In this document: piece by piece, positions 27,773 to 36,713 of the stretch
Layout of the letters: each line of letters begins with the position of its first letter
How positions within the stretch are numbered: position 1 is the stretch's first letter
NCBI GenBank assembly: GCA_963700865.1
Contig: CAVOZC010000016.1
Location: forward strand, 1-64,000
Reading direction: 5' to 3'
DNA from: CAVOGJ01 sp963700865
GTDB lineage: Bacteria; Planctomycetota; Planctomycetia; Pirellulales; Pirellulaceae
DNA length: 64,000 nucleotides
Notes under the pieces: model-generated
Seen by the model: the letters and a program-made list of their open reading frames with translations, nothing else
Databases searched by the model: none
What the model was told of the DNA's origin: nothing
Made by a program: the position numbers and the translations under genes

Positions 27773-29734
27773 ATGTCCAACCATGCGAATGACTCGCGAC
27801 GCCTTGCGATGGCAATCATCGGCCCGGTCATCGTGCTGCTGGGGTTATCGGGCTGTAGCAGCAGCCAATGGGCCCGCGTGCGGCGTTCGCCCTTAAATCC
27901 GCTGGCTCAGCAATTGGAATTGAATTCACGGCAAGGCCCGCAGCCGACGAGCCGCACGTTGCAAATGCTCCGTCGAAATGATCTCGAAAAAGATCTGGAG
28001 AAGTCGCCTCTCGACTTGATCGCGAATGTGCAACAAGTCGCCTACAGCGAGCCGACAGCTGAAAATGTCTACGCGATCGCGGAAGTGGCGTATGTCGGTG
28101 CCAAGCGATTGGAAGAATCGGGCGAGCATCAGTCGGCATTGAATCTGCATGCCACGGCAGCCGCCAATGCCTACTTCTATTTGTTTGACGAGGCCTTGGC
28201 GAAGGGACGCAATCCGTACGATCCTCGCTTCCGTCGCGCCTGCGATCTGTATAACAATTCATTGGAATCGGCACTGCGGTACATCAACTCGCTCGACCTG
28301 CTGAAACCCGGTGGCGTACATACAATCGCATCCGGCGATCAAGTGTTTGACTTTCAAATCGCGACCCGCGGCACCTGGCAAGAAGCGAATTTCTGCCAAC
28401 TGAAGTTCGTCTCCGATTTCCACGTCGAAAATCTGAAGAACGTCTACCGCACCTACGGGCTCGGCGTTCCCCTGATCGCCGTCTATCGTTCCGCTGCCGA
28501 GCAACCGGGCGACCAGTTCTATCCACCCGGCATGAGTTTCCCGGTGACGGCGTTTATGCGGATTGTGGAATCGACGGCTGAGGAGGGATGCGTCCGGCAT
28601 CAGTGTCTGATCGAACTCCACGATCCGATGGTCGATTCGGAAATGATGGTTGAGGGTAAACGGATTCCGCTGGAAACCGACCTGACAACTCCCCTGGCCT
28701 ATTCGCTTGATAATCCCGTATTCAAGCGAGCCAACGTGCAGATGCAGAATCTCGTCAAGGAACAGTCGTTGGCCGTGAGTGGCCTGTACCTGCTCGAGCC
28801 ATACGATGCCCGCAAGGTCCCGGTGGTCATGGTTCACGGGTTCTGGTCGAGCCTGGTGACCTGGATGGAGATGTTCAACGATCTCCGCGGTTCCCCGGAA
28901 ATTCGCGAAAATTACCAATTCTGGTTCTATCTGTACCCGACCGGCGTACCCCCGTTGTTCACGGCGGCTCATCTGCGAGAGCAACTTGCGTCGGCGCGGC
29001 AGTCACTCGACCCGTATCGCGAACGCGCTTCTTTGGACCAGATGGTGCTGGTCGGGCACAGTATGGGCGGCCTCGTATCCAAGCTGCAAACCGTCGATAG
29101 TGGCGATCGCTTTTGGCGGCTGGTCAGTGAACGCGGCTTCTCACAATTGGTGGCGTCCGAGGATGACAAGTCCAATCTCCGTAATGCCTTTTTCTTCGCC
29201 CCGAATACGTCCGTCCGACGCGTGGTCACCATCGCCACCCCCTTTCAAGGCAGCAACTTTTCCAATATGGCCACGCAATGGCTAGGGGGAAAGCTGATCA
29301 ATTTGCCTGACGATCTGGTCCAGACACGCGCACGACTGGTGCAAGCCAATCCGCACCTGTTCGATGAAAGCAGCCTGCGCGATCAGACGACCAGTGTGGC
29401 GTCGCTGGCGTCCGATTCACCCCTGTTGCGACTGCTCGAGAATTCACCGACGCCCCCCTGGGTAAAATTTCATAACATTATCGGAGTCATTGATCGTGAA
29501 TCGATGATCTCGGCGGTCGCGCAAGACTCGGACGGTGTGGTCAAAATCGCCAGTGCGCGAGCCCCCGGAGCCGTATCGGAAATTGTCGTGCCCTCCGATC
29601 ATGTCAATGTGCATCGTCACCCGCTGGCCATTAAAGAGGTGCGGCGGATTCTGCTGGAGCATCTCTACGAGTCGCGGGGTAACCAGGAACAACCCTACCG
29701 GGATATTGCGGGTCTGACCGCGGTCGGCTCTTGA
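27773..29734 (+). CDS. Lipoprotein with alpha/beta-hydrolase (lipase-like) domain
   Basis: 653 residues from ATG 27773. A lipobox (LLGLSGC) follows the hydrophobic N-terminus, so the protein should be an acylated, envelope-anchored lipoprotein. The first half resembles no family I know. The second half contains PVVMVHGFWS and the nucleophile elbow LVGHSMGGLVSKL with Ser430, then SDHVNVHRHPLAI with a likely catalytic His. Probably a secreted esterase or lipase. An upstream in-frame ATG at 27707 would bury the signal and is less likely. Confidence 0.8.
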   Translation: MSNHANDSRRLAMAIIGPVIVLLGLSGCSSSQWARVRRSPLNPLAQQLELNSRQGPQPTSRTLQMLRRNDLEKDLEKSPLDLIANVQQVAYSEPTAENVYAIAEVAYVGAKRLEESGEHQSALNLHATAAANAYFYLFDEALAKGRNPYDPRFRRACDLYNNSLESALRYINSLDLLKPGGVHTIASGDQVFDFQIATRGTWQEANFCQLKFVSDFHVENLKNVYRTYGLGVPLIAVYRSAAEQPGDQFYPPGMSFPVTAFMRIVESTAEEGCVRHQCLIELHDPMVDSEMMVEGKRIPLETDLTTPLAYSLDNPVFKRANVQMQNLVKEQSLAVSGLYLLEPYDARKVPVVMVHGFWSSLVTWMEMFNDLRGSPEIRENYQFWFYLYPTGVPPLFTAAHLREQLASARQSLDPYRERASLDQMVLVGHSMGGLVSKLQTVDSGDRFWRLVSERGFSQLVASEDDKSNLRNAFFFAPNTSVRRVVTIATPFQGSNFSNMATQWLGGKLINLPDDLVQTRARLVQANPHLFDESSLRDQTTSVASLASDSPLLRLLENSPTPPWVKFHNIIGVIDRESMISAVAQDSDGVVKIASARAPGAVSEIVVPSDHVNVHRHPLAIKEVRRILLEHLYESRGNQEQPYRDIAGLTAVGS

Positions 29735-29768
29735 AGGACCTCCCGTTCATCCCCTGGGCGGTCCTCCG

Positions 29769-30167
29769 CTACTGCCCGGCAAACGACTTTACTTGTTCAA
29801 TCGATTGCGTGAGATGTGCTTCTCGGCGGCGAGCCGCCAGCATCCGCAACGAGGTATGCCGCGCTCGGCGAGACCGCCCACTCGGCAGACCCGGGGTTGG
29901 CCAGCAGCCACGCCCCTGGGAGCCGACCACGAGCGGCCGCGTACGGTCGTTGGCGTCGTACGCCAGGGATGCGACTCGTTCGGCCGGCCCTGCCACCGGC
30001 GGCGCTTCGTCCTGCCCGGCCGTTTCCAATTCCGCGCGAACGATCCGCACGTCGTCAGGAGCCTTGATGCCCACCCGCACGCATTGGCCCCGCACGCGGA
30101 GAATCGTAATCGTCACGCCGTCACCAATATGGATTTCTTCGCTTGGTTTTCGAGTCAGTACTAACAT
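29769..30167 (-). CDS. csrA: CsrA translational regulator with long C-terminal extension
   Basis: 132 residues. Residues 1-48 (MLVLTRKPSEEIHIGDGVTI ... VRVGIKAPDDVRIVRAEL) are a standard CsrA RNA-binding core, which blocks ribosome binding at GGA-containing leaders. Usual CsrA proteins have 60-70 residues; here about 75 extra residues follow, rich in Arg, Ala and Gly, with no recognised domain. The open frame is uninterrupted. The tail could be real or could come from a frameshift that bypasses the normal stop. Confidence 0.85.
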   Translation of the reverse strand: MLVLTRKPSEEIHIGDGVTITILRVRGQCVRVGIKAPDDVRIVRAELETAGQDEAPPVAGPAERVASLAYDANDRTRPLVVGSQGRGCWPTPGLPSGRSRRARHTSLRMLAARRREAHLTQSIEQVKSFAGQ

Positions 30168-30400
30168 GGCTCACACTCCTTTGTTCCGGATAAGACGAGA
30201 GGCGACAGTCGAGTCGCCGACAAGTGCTGGAAACAATATGCAGCAGGCGTGCCAAACGTCAAAAGAATGAGCCGGATGCGTCCGCATGTCGATAAACACG
30301 CGGAAAAATCCTTGCTGCAGCACGATTCCGTGATAGCGTCAGGACAGTCGGAAATTACACACGACTTGCAAGATCTGGCGAAGGCGACCGATCAGCGCCG

Positions 30401-31138
30401 CTAATGACGATTTTTTCGCTTCTGGATTTTATCGCGAATGCGGGCTGCCAGCTCGTACTGCTCCGCCGCGACCGCATCGGCCAGCTGTTCCGGCAAGGTG
30501 CGACCCACCTCGTAGCGGTCACGCAACGATTCCCGCAACTCGACCAGCCGCGTCACCAGCTCGTCGTCCTCGAAATCCTCGCCGACCTCGTGCTCGACAA
30601 AAAGCGACCGCAGCTGTTCCAGCCCTCGATTAATCGCCTGCACCGCTTGCTCGGGCTGCTCTTCCAGCAAGTGCCGCATGGCGTCTGCCTGGATGCGGTG
30701 GTAGAGCACAAAAGGGCGGTATTGCTCGTGCGTGAGCGTCCACTGTTCATCGGGGGAATGCCGACGGCAGAAGTCCATCAGCCCCAGCGTGTGGTCCGCA
30801 TCCGCGACCGCTTTCTCATATTCCTGCATGGCCAACCAGCAAATCCGCCGGTGATAGTATTGCACAAACTCACGATCACACTCGAAACACTGCTCCTCCG
30901 TCATTTCCAGATCGCCGTTGGCAATTTCCAGCTGCAACAAGTGATCGAAGTAGCTGTCCGCACCCTCGGGTTTCCAGCCATCCGGGCGGCCCGTGGTTTC
31001 CAGCTGCAGAATGCCGAGTTCGATCCGCATTTGAATGACCTGTCGATCCTTGGTCATCTCGACCAGACGCACGCTGACCGCTCCCGGCTCGAACGGCCAA
31101 CTCGAGAGAACCTCGTCGAGGCTTCTTCCATCACTCAT
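30401..31138 (-). CDS. UvrB/UvrC-motif protein
   Basis: 245 residues. The C-terminus (LPEQLADAVAAEQYELAARI) is a UvrB/UvrC interaction motif of the same kind as in McsA. The rest is helical, with conserved aromatic and acidic positions (CFECDREFVQYYHRRICWLA), and no catalytic motif. Proteins of this type may act as adaptors for nucleotide excision repair or for Clp proteases. It is convergent to nothing close; a 233-base spacer separates it from csrA. Confidence 0.7.
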   Translation of the reverse strand: MSDGRSLDEVLSSWPFEPGAVSVRLVEMTKDRQVIQMRIELGILQLETTGRPDGWKPEGADSYFDHLLQLEIANGDLEMTEEQCFECDREFVQYYHRRICWLAMQEYEKAVADADHTLGLMDFCRRHSPDEQWTLTHEQYRPFVLYHRIQADAMRHLLEEQPEQAVQAINRGLEQLRSLFVEHEVGEDFEDDELVTRLVELRESLRDRYEVGRTLPEQLADAVAAEQYELAARIRDKIQKRKNRH

Positions 31139-31278
31139 ACTGGTGCACCCTCCCCTCCACGAGTTCTGTCCGCACCAATTATAGCACGCAGGTCGAATTG
31201 TTCTAAACAGTGTCAGCGATTTCCACTTCCACGACGCAACGATCGGCGAAAATGATGTCGTGCCGTCCCGTACGTAAC

Positions 31279-31701
31279 CTAATCATCCAGCCGCGGCGAT
31301 TTTCGCTGTTGTTTCTTTTCAGAGCGAGCTTGTTTGGCCGCCAAGCGGCGACGTTGCGAGCCAAGCGTGGGCCGGGTCTTTTTTCGGGCGACGGGTGCCG
31401 TGGCCACCGCCAAGACAAGCTCGCGCAACTTGGCGAGACAATCCGCCACGTTGCGACCCCGATCGCGAAACCGCTGGCTCGTCAGCAACAAGTCACCTTC
31501 GCTCGTGATGCGACGGCGATACTTGATCAGAAATCTTTCTTTCACGGCGGGCGGCAGGGCGTCGGTGTCCGTGACCCGCCAGCGCAGTTGGGACTTGGTA
31601 TTCACCTTGTTCACGTTCTGACCGCCCGGCCCGGAACTGCGGGAAAAGGTAAATTCCAATTCACGCAACGGGATCTGAATCTTAGGGGTAACAGAAAGCA
31701 T
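31279..31701 (-). CDS. arfB: Peptidyl-tRNA hydrolase ArfB (YaeJ type)
   Basis: 140 residues. The GGQ motif is at 26-28 in SSGPGGQNVNKVNTK, the release-factor catalytic loop. The tail (ARKKTRPTLGSQRRRLAAKQ) is the basic extension that inserts into the empty mRNA channel. ArfB frees peptides from ribosomes stalled at mRNA ends. The N-terminal codon-recognition domain of full release factors is absent, which separates it from prfA/prfB. Confidence 0.9.
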   Translation of the reverse strand: MLSVTPKIQIPLRELEFTFSRSSGPGGQNVNKVNTKSQLRWRVTDTDALPPAVKERFLIKYRRRITSEGDLLLTSQRFRDRGRNVADCLAKLRELVLAVATAPVARKKTRPTLGSQRRRLAAKQARSEKKQQRKSPRLDD

Positions 31702-32213
31702 GCCAGGTGTTTTCGCGAGGGTCTGGGGACGACCAGTGAACAGGTAACAAATAACCAGGCGATGGCACGCACAAACTCAAGAGAGCCGCAATCATGGCAG
31801 TGCGCATGCCGGTCCGCGCGACGGTCGCCCCATCCATCTACTCACTGTAATGGCCGCATCGGACTTCTTCAAGCACGCCCGGCCGGCGTTTCCCTGTGCG
31901 GGCACTTCCCGGCGAACCGGCCGGCGTCAGCCGTCGGGATTGCGGCGGCGCGTCCCGACACTGCGAGACCCTGCCTGACGCCGGGCCGCACATCTTCTTT
32001 CCCACCGAGTCACGGAGGGTCCGTCTGGCTGGCAGTTCCGCAGGTAGTCACGAAGAGCACGAAGACCGACCTCGGCGGGGTGCGGCGGCCGCGGCGGCAA
32101 AGACTATAATCCGCCATGAGGGCGGCGGAAGCGGAAATATCTCACCGGTGCGAAGTGCCCAGCGGTCATGCGTCGGGCGGTTGTTCGTGATCACACTCCC
32201 AGAGGAAGGCCGC
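31702..32213. promoter_or_regulatory. Non-coding spacer with possible -10 box
   Basis: No gene is visible. TATAAT stands at 32105-32110, about 104 bases before the next ATG, and may be a promoter element; I see no convincing -35 box. The rest is G+C-rich without repeats that I could recognise. Confidence 0.3.
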
Positions 32214-33584
32214 ATGTCATTCACTACCTGGTTGCGGATCAATACATCTTGGGGGCTGCGTCTCGCGAGAGCACTCGCTCTGGCCGGCGGGCTCGTAGCG
32301 ATGGGATCCTCGATTGTTCGCGGCGAGAACTGGTGCGCATTCTTGGGTCCGACGGGAAACAATCGCTCGGGCGAAACGGGATTGAATCTATCATGGACTA
32401 CTGCGCCGCCACCGGTGCGTTGGCAGGTCGCCCTGGGATCAGGGTATGCAACCTGCGCGGTCCACGAGGATCGTGTCTTTCTGTTCGATCGCATGAAGGA
32501 CCTGGCGCGATTACGGTGCGTGCGGCGGGACACGGGCGAGGAAATCTGGCAGTACAACTATCCGACCCGCTACGAAGACGCATTCGGGTACGACAACGGT
32601 CCGCGATGTTCCCCGATAACGGACGGCGAACACGTCTTTATCTTCGGTGCCGAGGGGGAATTGCACTGTGTCACGGTGGTCGACGGGCGGCGGGTATGGA
32701 GGGTTGAGACCAACACCGAGTTTGGCGTCGTGCCAAACTTTTTCGGTGTCGGCAGCACGCCCGTTCTGTACGACGATTGTGTGCTGGTCATGGTGGGCGG
32801 CAGTCCACCCGCGCAACAATCGCTCGCTCCTGGCCAGCTCGATCGGGTCAGCGGGAATGGATCGGGTATCGTGGCCTTTGAGAAAATGACCGGGCGCGTT
32901 CGGTACCAGATAACGAATGAGCTGGCCAGCTACGCCAGTCTCCGGCTGGCTCGCATCGGCGGGCGGGACTGGGGATTCGCTTTTGCCCGGGGGGGGCTGG
33001 TGGGCTTTGACCCACGGGCCGGCGGCGTCGATTTTGAAATGCCTTGGCGGGCCCGTAGCCTGGAAAGTGTCAACGCCAGTACGCCCGTGGTCGTGGGCAA
33101 CGAGGTGTTTGTGACCGAGTGTTACGGACCGGGCGGCTGCAAGGTGGCTTGCCGACCTGGTGGCTATGATGTCGTGTGGCGCGATCCGCCCGAACGACGC
33201 GAACGCGCGCTGGCGGCTCATTGGAATACGCCGGTCTGGCACGACGGGTATCTCTACGGTAGCAGTGGTCGGCACGCCGCGACCGCCGAATTACGGTGCG
33301 TGGATTGGAAGACCGGCGAAGTGCAATGGAACCAGCCCGGACTCGGCAGGGCTTCGCTGCTTTACGTCGAAAACCACCTCATCTGTTTGAGCGAGGATGG
33401 CACCCTGCGTCTGCTGGAGGCCAATCCCAGGTCGTACCAACGGGTCAGTCAACTGGATCTGGGCAACCGCGGGCAGGGCCTTCTCGGCTCTCCGGCCTGG
33501 GCCGCGCCGGTACTCTCGCACGGCGGTCTTTTTTTGCGGGGAGCCAACCAATTGGTGTGTCTTGACCTGCGGCCCGTGCCGTGA
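32214..33584 (+). CDS. Secreted PQQ-like beta-propeller protein
   Basis: 456 residues. ATG 32214 has AGAGGAAGG just upstream. Signal-like N-terminus (LARALALAGGLVAMGSSIVR), then WCAFLGPTGNNRSGETGLNL, the standard opening of planctomycete PQQ-repeat proteins. Repeated blade motifs (CVRRDTGEEIWQYN, CVTVVDGRRVWRVE, CVDWKTGEVQWNQ) indicate a BamB-like eight-bladed propeller. Likely periplasmic; no cofactor or enzyme site can be assigned. A second, partial gene of this kind is at the right edge of the window. Confidence 0.85.
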   Translation: MSFTTWLRINTSWGLRLARALALAGGLVAMGSSIVRGENWCAFLGPTGNNRSGETGLNLSWTTAPPPVRWQVALGSGYATCAVHEDRVFLFDRMKDLARLRCVRRDTGEEIWQYNYPTRYEDAFGYDNGPRCSPITDGEHVFIFGAEGELHCVTVVDGRRVWRVETNTEFGVVPNFFGVGSTPVLYDDCVLVMVGGSPPAQQSLAPGQLDRVSGNGSGIVAFEKMTGRVRYQITNELASYASLRLARIGGRDWGFAFARGGLVGFDPRAGGVDFEMPWRARSLESVNASTPVVVGNEVFVTECYGPGGCKVACRPGGYDVVWRDPPERRERALAAHWNTPVWHDGYLYGSSGRHAATAELRCVDWKTGEVQWNQPGLGRASLLYVENHLICLSEDGTLRLLEANPRSYQRVSQLDLGNRGQGLLGSPAWAAPVLSHGGLFLRGANQLVCLDLRPVP

Positions 33585-33696
33585 GGGCCGGCGGCGGAGG
33601 TGGTTTGTGCCGCCGGAACGGGGGCGTCTGTGCGAGGGATTTCCTGAGCGTGGCACGCGCTGCAGCCACGTCCTCCGACCCGCTCCGAGAGGATGA

Positions 33697-34506
33697 TTAA
33701 CTGGCAACGCTCGCGATGTCGTGCATCGCTGTGAACGCGTCGCGAATCAGGTCGGCATACTCGAACTGCTCGACCTGTTGCCCCAGAAGCTCGACTTCAT
33801 AGAACCCGTCGTATCCATGGGCCTGGAGGCAGGCGACGATTTCGCGCAAGGGTACGATTCCTTGGCCAAGTCGGCAGCGGTCCTGTTCGTAACCCGGCGT
33901 GCGGCAGGCGTCGCCCAAATGCACGAGCGCCACTTGAGGCGTGATGGCGGCGAGCTTCCCCAACAGGTCCTCTTCCTGCCCAAGATGATACGTATCCAGG
34001 ACCACGCGCAGCGATGGACGCTCGATTGTGTCCAGCAACCGTTGCGTGTCGTCGATCGTGTGGAAAAACCCCCAATCGGTCCCGCAGATAGGGTGCGTCG
34101 GCTCGAACGCCATGGTCACACCCAATTCGTCCGCAAAGTCGACGAGTTCGCGGATGGCGGAAATCACCAGCCGCCGCGCATGCTTCCAAGTGTGTCCGCC
34201 GCGGCCACCGGAATACACAACGAGACAGCCGGCTTGCAAATCGGCCGCCAGGCGGACCGCATCCAGCCCGTCGTCGATGCTCTCTGAGTGCGAGCGGCCT
34301 TCGCTGCCAGTGAAACCTCCTGCCCATAGCAAACTGGAAACTGCCAGCCGGCTCTGCTGGACAAGGTCGATGCCCTGATGGCGACCGAGATCCGTCAGCT
34401 TCGGTCTCCAGATTCCAATGCCCTCCGCTCCCAACATCTCAAAATGATGTAAATCCTCTTCGAGGCTCCACCTCAGGGTGGTGAGCTGATTGACGGCCAG
34501 TCGCAT
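33697..34506 (-). CDS. Sugar phosphate isomerase/epimerase (xylose isomerase-like TIM barrel)
   Basis: 269 residues from ATG 34506. TIM-barrel strands carry the metal and substrate residues MAFEPTHPICGTDWG (Glu), VVLDTYHLGQEE (Asp/His), LVHLGDACRTPGYEQDRCRL (His/Asp) and DGFYEVELLG (Glu). The family interconverts sugars or inositol derivatives; the actual substrate cannot be told. It stands alone, with 160 bases to the gene behind it. Confidence 0.83.
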   Translation of the reverse strand: MRLAVNQLTTLRWSLEEDLHHFEMLGAEGIGIWRPKLTDLGRHQGIDLVQQSRLAVSSLLWAGGFTGSEGRSHSESIDDGLDAVRLAADLQAGCLVVYSGGRGGHTWKHARRLVISAIRELVDFADELGVTMAFEPTHPICGTDWGFFHTIDDTQRLLDTIERPSLRVVLDTYHLGQEEDLLGKLAAITPQVALVHLGDACRTPGYEQDRCRLGQGIVPLREIVACLQAHGYDGFYEVELLGQQVEQFEYADLIRDAFTAMHDIASVAS

Positions 34507-34669
34507 CCTCGGGCAACCCCCATTCTCATCGACGTCTTGTCTTGTTCCGCTGTCGGCCCGGTCTCGCCTGCCGACGTTCGCCAACGGAAGTATGGGACAT
34601 TCATTGATTTGTGTAAAGAAAAGAATCAACGACGGTCGTGGGACCAGACTGCTGCCCCGAAGTGGGGGG

Positions 34670-35623
34670 CTATCGATCCCGGGCAGGCATCGAGGATAGG
34701 TCCCAGGCGTCGAGCCACTGCGTGCTCGTATGCATCCAGCCGGACTCGCCAGCCAACCGCGCGGCCAGATCCTGCATATGGCCGGCGCCGAAGAAAATCG
34801 CAAGCCGCTTTTTTCCACGCAGGAGCTGCTTGTCGAGCACGCGGAGGGCCTTTTTGTTTCGTTCCGTGATCAACGTCGATCCGTCAGGACCGGTAAAGAC
34901 CAGCGTAGCCCCGTCCAGATCCGCAAATTGCTTGGCCAACGCCCGCCGTAGTCGCAGCGTCCGATTTTCCGCCAGCAGAGCGGCAAGCAACTCGCCATTG
35001 CTCGCCTGCTGGGAAGAATTGGCTTGCTGAGCGAGTGATTGACCCATCGAGCGAAAAATCATTTTGCCCCAAGACTCGTCGCGTGACCTCATACTCGCCG
35101 CGAATTCTGTGGGGGTCATGTCCGCATGCACGAAGTTTTTCGCCATATAGTCGATGCATTCAAGCTGAAACGCCAGGTCAAGTGCTTGCGTCATTCCGTC
35201 CTGTAAACTCGATAAGATCGAGGCCGACTTGCCGCCGCCAGCCGGCACCCGCGTACCCTCGGGCGCGACCAACTCGTACAGCACCGCGTCGTATTCACGG
35301 AACCGCTTGTTAAGTTCGGCATAATAGGCGGTCTCGCCAACGTGAATCGCTCCGACCAGGTCCACCGACACGTCCTCACGATCGGCAAGTCGGTAGGAGT
35401 GGATCGATGTCTGCAAGGCGGTGGGCTGACCGTCGTCGTTTTTCACCACACGGACGTACTGCGAGACAGGTTTGTCGGGAGCAACGGATTCCACCAGGAC
35501 GGGCGTCGCCTGTCCCCAGGCAACGCAAATCATGCCGATCACCAGAACAAGGCACCGACAGTAGCTTGGGCTCAACGGCACTGCCACGTTACAGGTACGA
35601 CAACGGTCACGTAAGTTGCGCAT
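34670..35623 (-). CDS. TraB/GumN-like secreted protein
   Basis: 317 residues. A hydrophobic N-terminal stretch (CLVLVIGMICVAWGQA) looks like a signal peptide. SVDLVGAIHVGETAYYAELN, then YDAVLYELVAPEGTRVP, fits the TraB/PrgY/GumN family, whose members have paired GxH and glutamate motifs. IFFGAGHMQDLAARL near the C-terminus adds the second conserved histidine. Members are suggested to be metal-dependent peptidases but the bacterial function is unsettled. Confidence 0.72.
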   Translation of the reverse strand: MRNLRDRCRTCNVAVPLSPSYCRCLVLVIGMICVAWGQATPVLVESVAPDKPVSQYVRVVKNDDGQPTALQTSIHSYRLADREDVSVDLVGAIHVGETAYYAELNKRFREYDAVLYELVAPEGTRVPAGGGKSASILSSLQDGMTQALDLAFQLECIDYMAKNFVHADMTPTEFAASMRSRDESWGKMIFRSMGQSLAQQANSSQQASNGELLAALLAENRTLRLRRALAKQFADLDGATLVFTGPDGSTLITERNKKALRVLDKQLLRGKKRLAIFFGAGHMQDLAARLAGESGWMHTSTQWLDAWDLSSMPARDR

Positions 35624-35946
35624 ACTTCCTCGCCTTCCGCGATTTCCAATGGGGTTTGGTCAATCAATGATCTTCCGACAAGTGGCGATACGCAATGGGT
35701 ACGCCGATGGGGAGATCGGTGTTGGATGGGGGCCGGTTGTGGGACGTCAGGAAAGTGCTCATTTCTCGAAAATGCTGCATCCAGGGCGGCGCGGGCCTTG
35801 ACATATGGGTCTTCCACGACGAACGTTAAAGCAAGGGGGGAAGTCGCCTGGACGCTCTCCGTGCTGACGTTGTTCCATTTTACTGGCGCGGACCACGAGG
35901 CCGTGGACCGTCTGCCGCTCGGTTCGTGTGACGGAAAGGTGATGTT

Positions 35947-36242
35947 ATGAAGAGTTTGGTTCGTTTATCGATGGTGCTACTGCTATCGCTGTGTTTTGCG
36001 GGCTGCCAGGGCGCCAAGGACGCTGGTGACGCCGCCAAGGAAGCCGCCGACAAGGCCGCTGCCACCGCCAAGGAAGCCGCCGACAAGACCGCGGGCGCTG
36101 TCGAGGACGCCGCCAAGGCCACCTCGGAGGCAGCGAAGGACGCCGCCAAGGCGACGGAAAAGGCCGCTGCAGCGATGTCATGGAGTCCACCGGCGAGGCC
36201 GTGAAGGAAGCGGGCGAAGCCATCAAGGACGCGGGCAAATAG
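35947..36242 (+). CDS. Ala/Lys-rich small lipoprotein (one-base frameshift)
   Basis: About 98 residues. Lipobox LCFAGC is followed by heptad-like repeats (KEAADKAAATAKEAADK), predicted as one long amphipathic helix; the composition resembles LEA-like or Lpp-like envelope proteins. The frame breaks near 36170, and the adjacent frame continues the same repeat (VKEAGEAIKDAGK) to a stop at 36240, so a lost or added base is likely. A good T-run terminator follows at 36342. GGAAAGGTGATGTT precedes the ATG. Confidence 0.7.
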
Positions 36243-36341
36243 TCGCGATTGCCAGGACGCGTTGACCATCTCGTCAACGTATCGGCGGAAGCGGTAATAC
36301 GCGTGCATCGTTGGTCGTTGCGGGCAGCGTGGATACTCAAG

Positions 36342-36371
36342 GAGTCGTCCGGTTCGGGCGGCTCTTTTTTT
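36342..36371 (+). terminator. Intrinsic terminator
   Basis: GAGTCGTCCG (36342-36351) pairs, with two G-T wobbles, to CGGGCGGCTC (36355-36364) over a three-base loop, followed by seven Ts. It fits as the end of the Ala-rich lipoprotein transcript. Confidence 0.65.
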
Positions 36372-36713
36372 GTGGATCGCTGTCCCTCTGCTTGCTCGCG
36401 TTTCAGAGAGCTGCAGCAGCCAGCGTGGGATAGGCTTCCAGCCTGTCAAAACTGCCAATTGTCAGTTCCTGAACCTATCTCTCTTGTCCAAACAACTGGC
36501 TGAGCTACCTGCCCGAGAAATCAATCAACCAACCCTGGCGGGAGTGGAAATGACCGGTTACCTCGCTAGGACCGGCAATTTCCTCAACCTCCGCCGTTCT
36601 TACTCAACTTACGCGAGTGGCGCGACCGATACTACCGGCACAAGGTGAGTCCGCCCACCGTTGGTGGTGAACCGGATGCTAAACCAGCCACGCCTTTCGC
36701 CAACGAAATTGCC
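36372..36713. other. Non-coding spacer before BBP7
   Basis: About 340 bases with no convincing gene, repeat or RNA. It probably contains the promoter of the outer-membrane protein gene, but no clear -35/-10 pair was found. Confidence 0.4.

Noticed and set aside
31203..31283. Possible 26-residue peptide on the minus strand after arfB
   Set aside because: Very short, overlaps the arfB end, no ribosome binding site of note.
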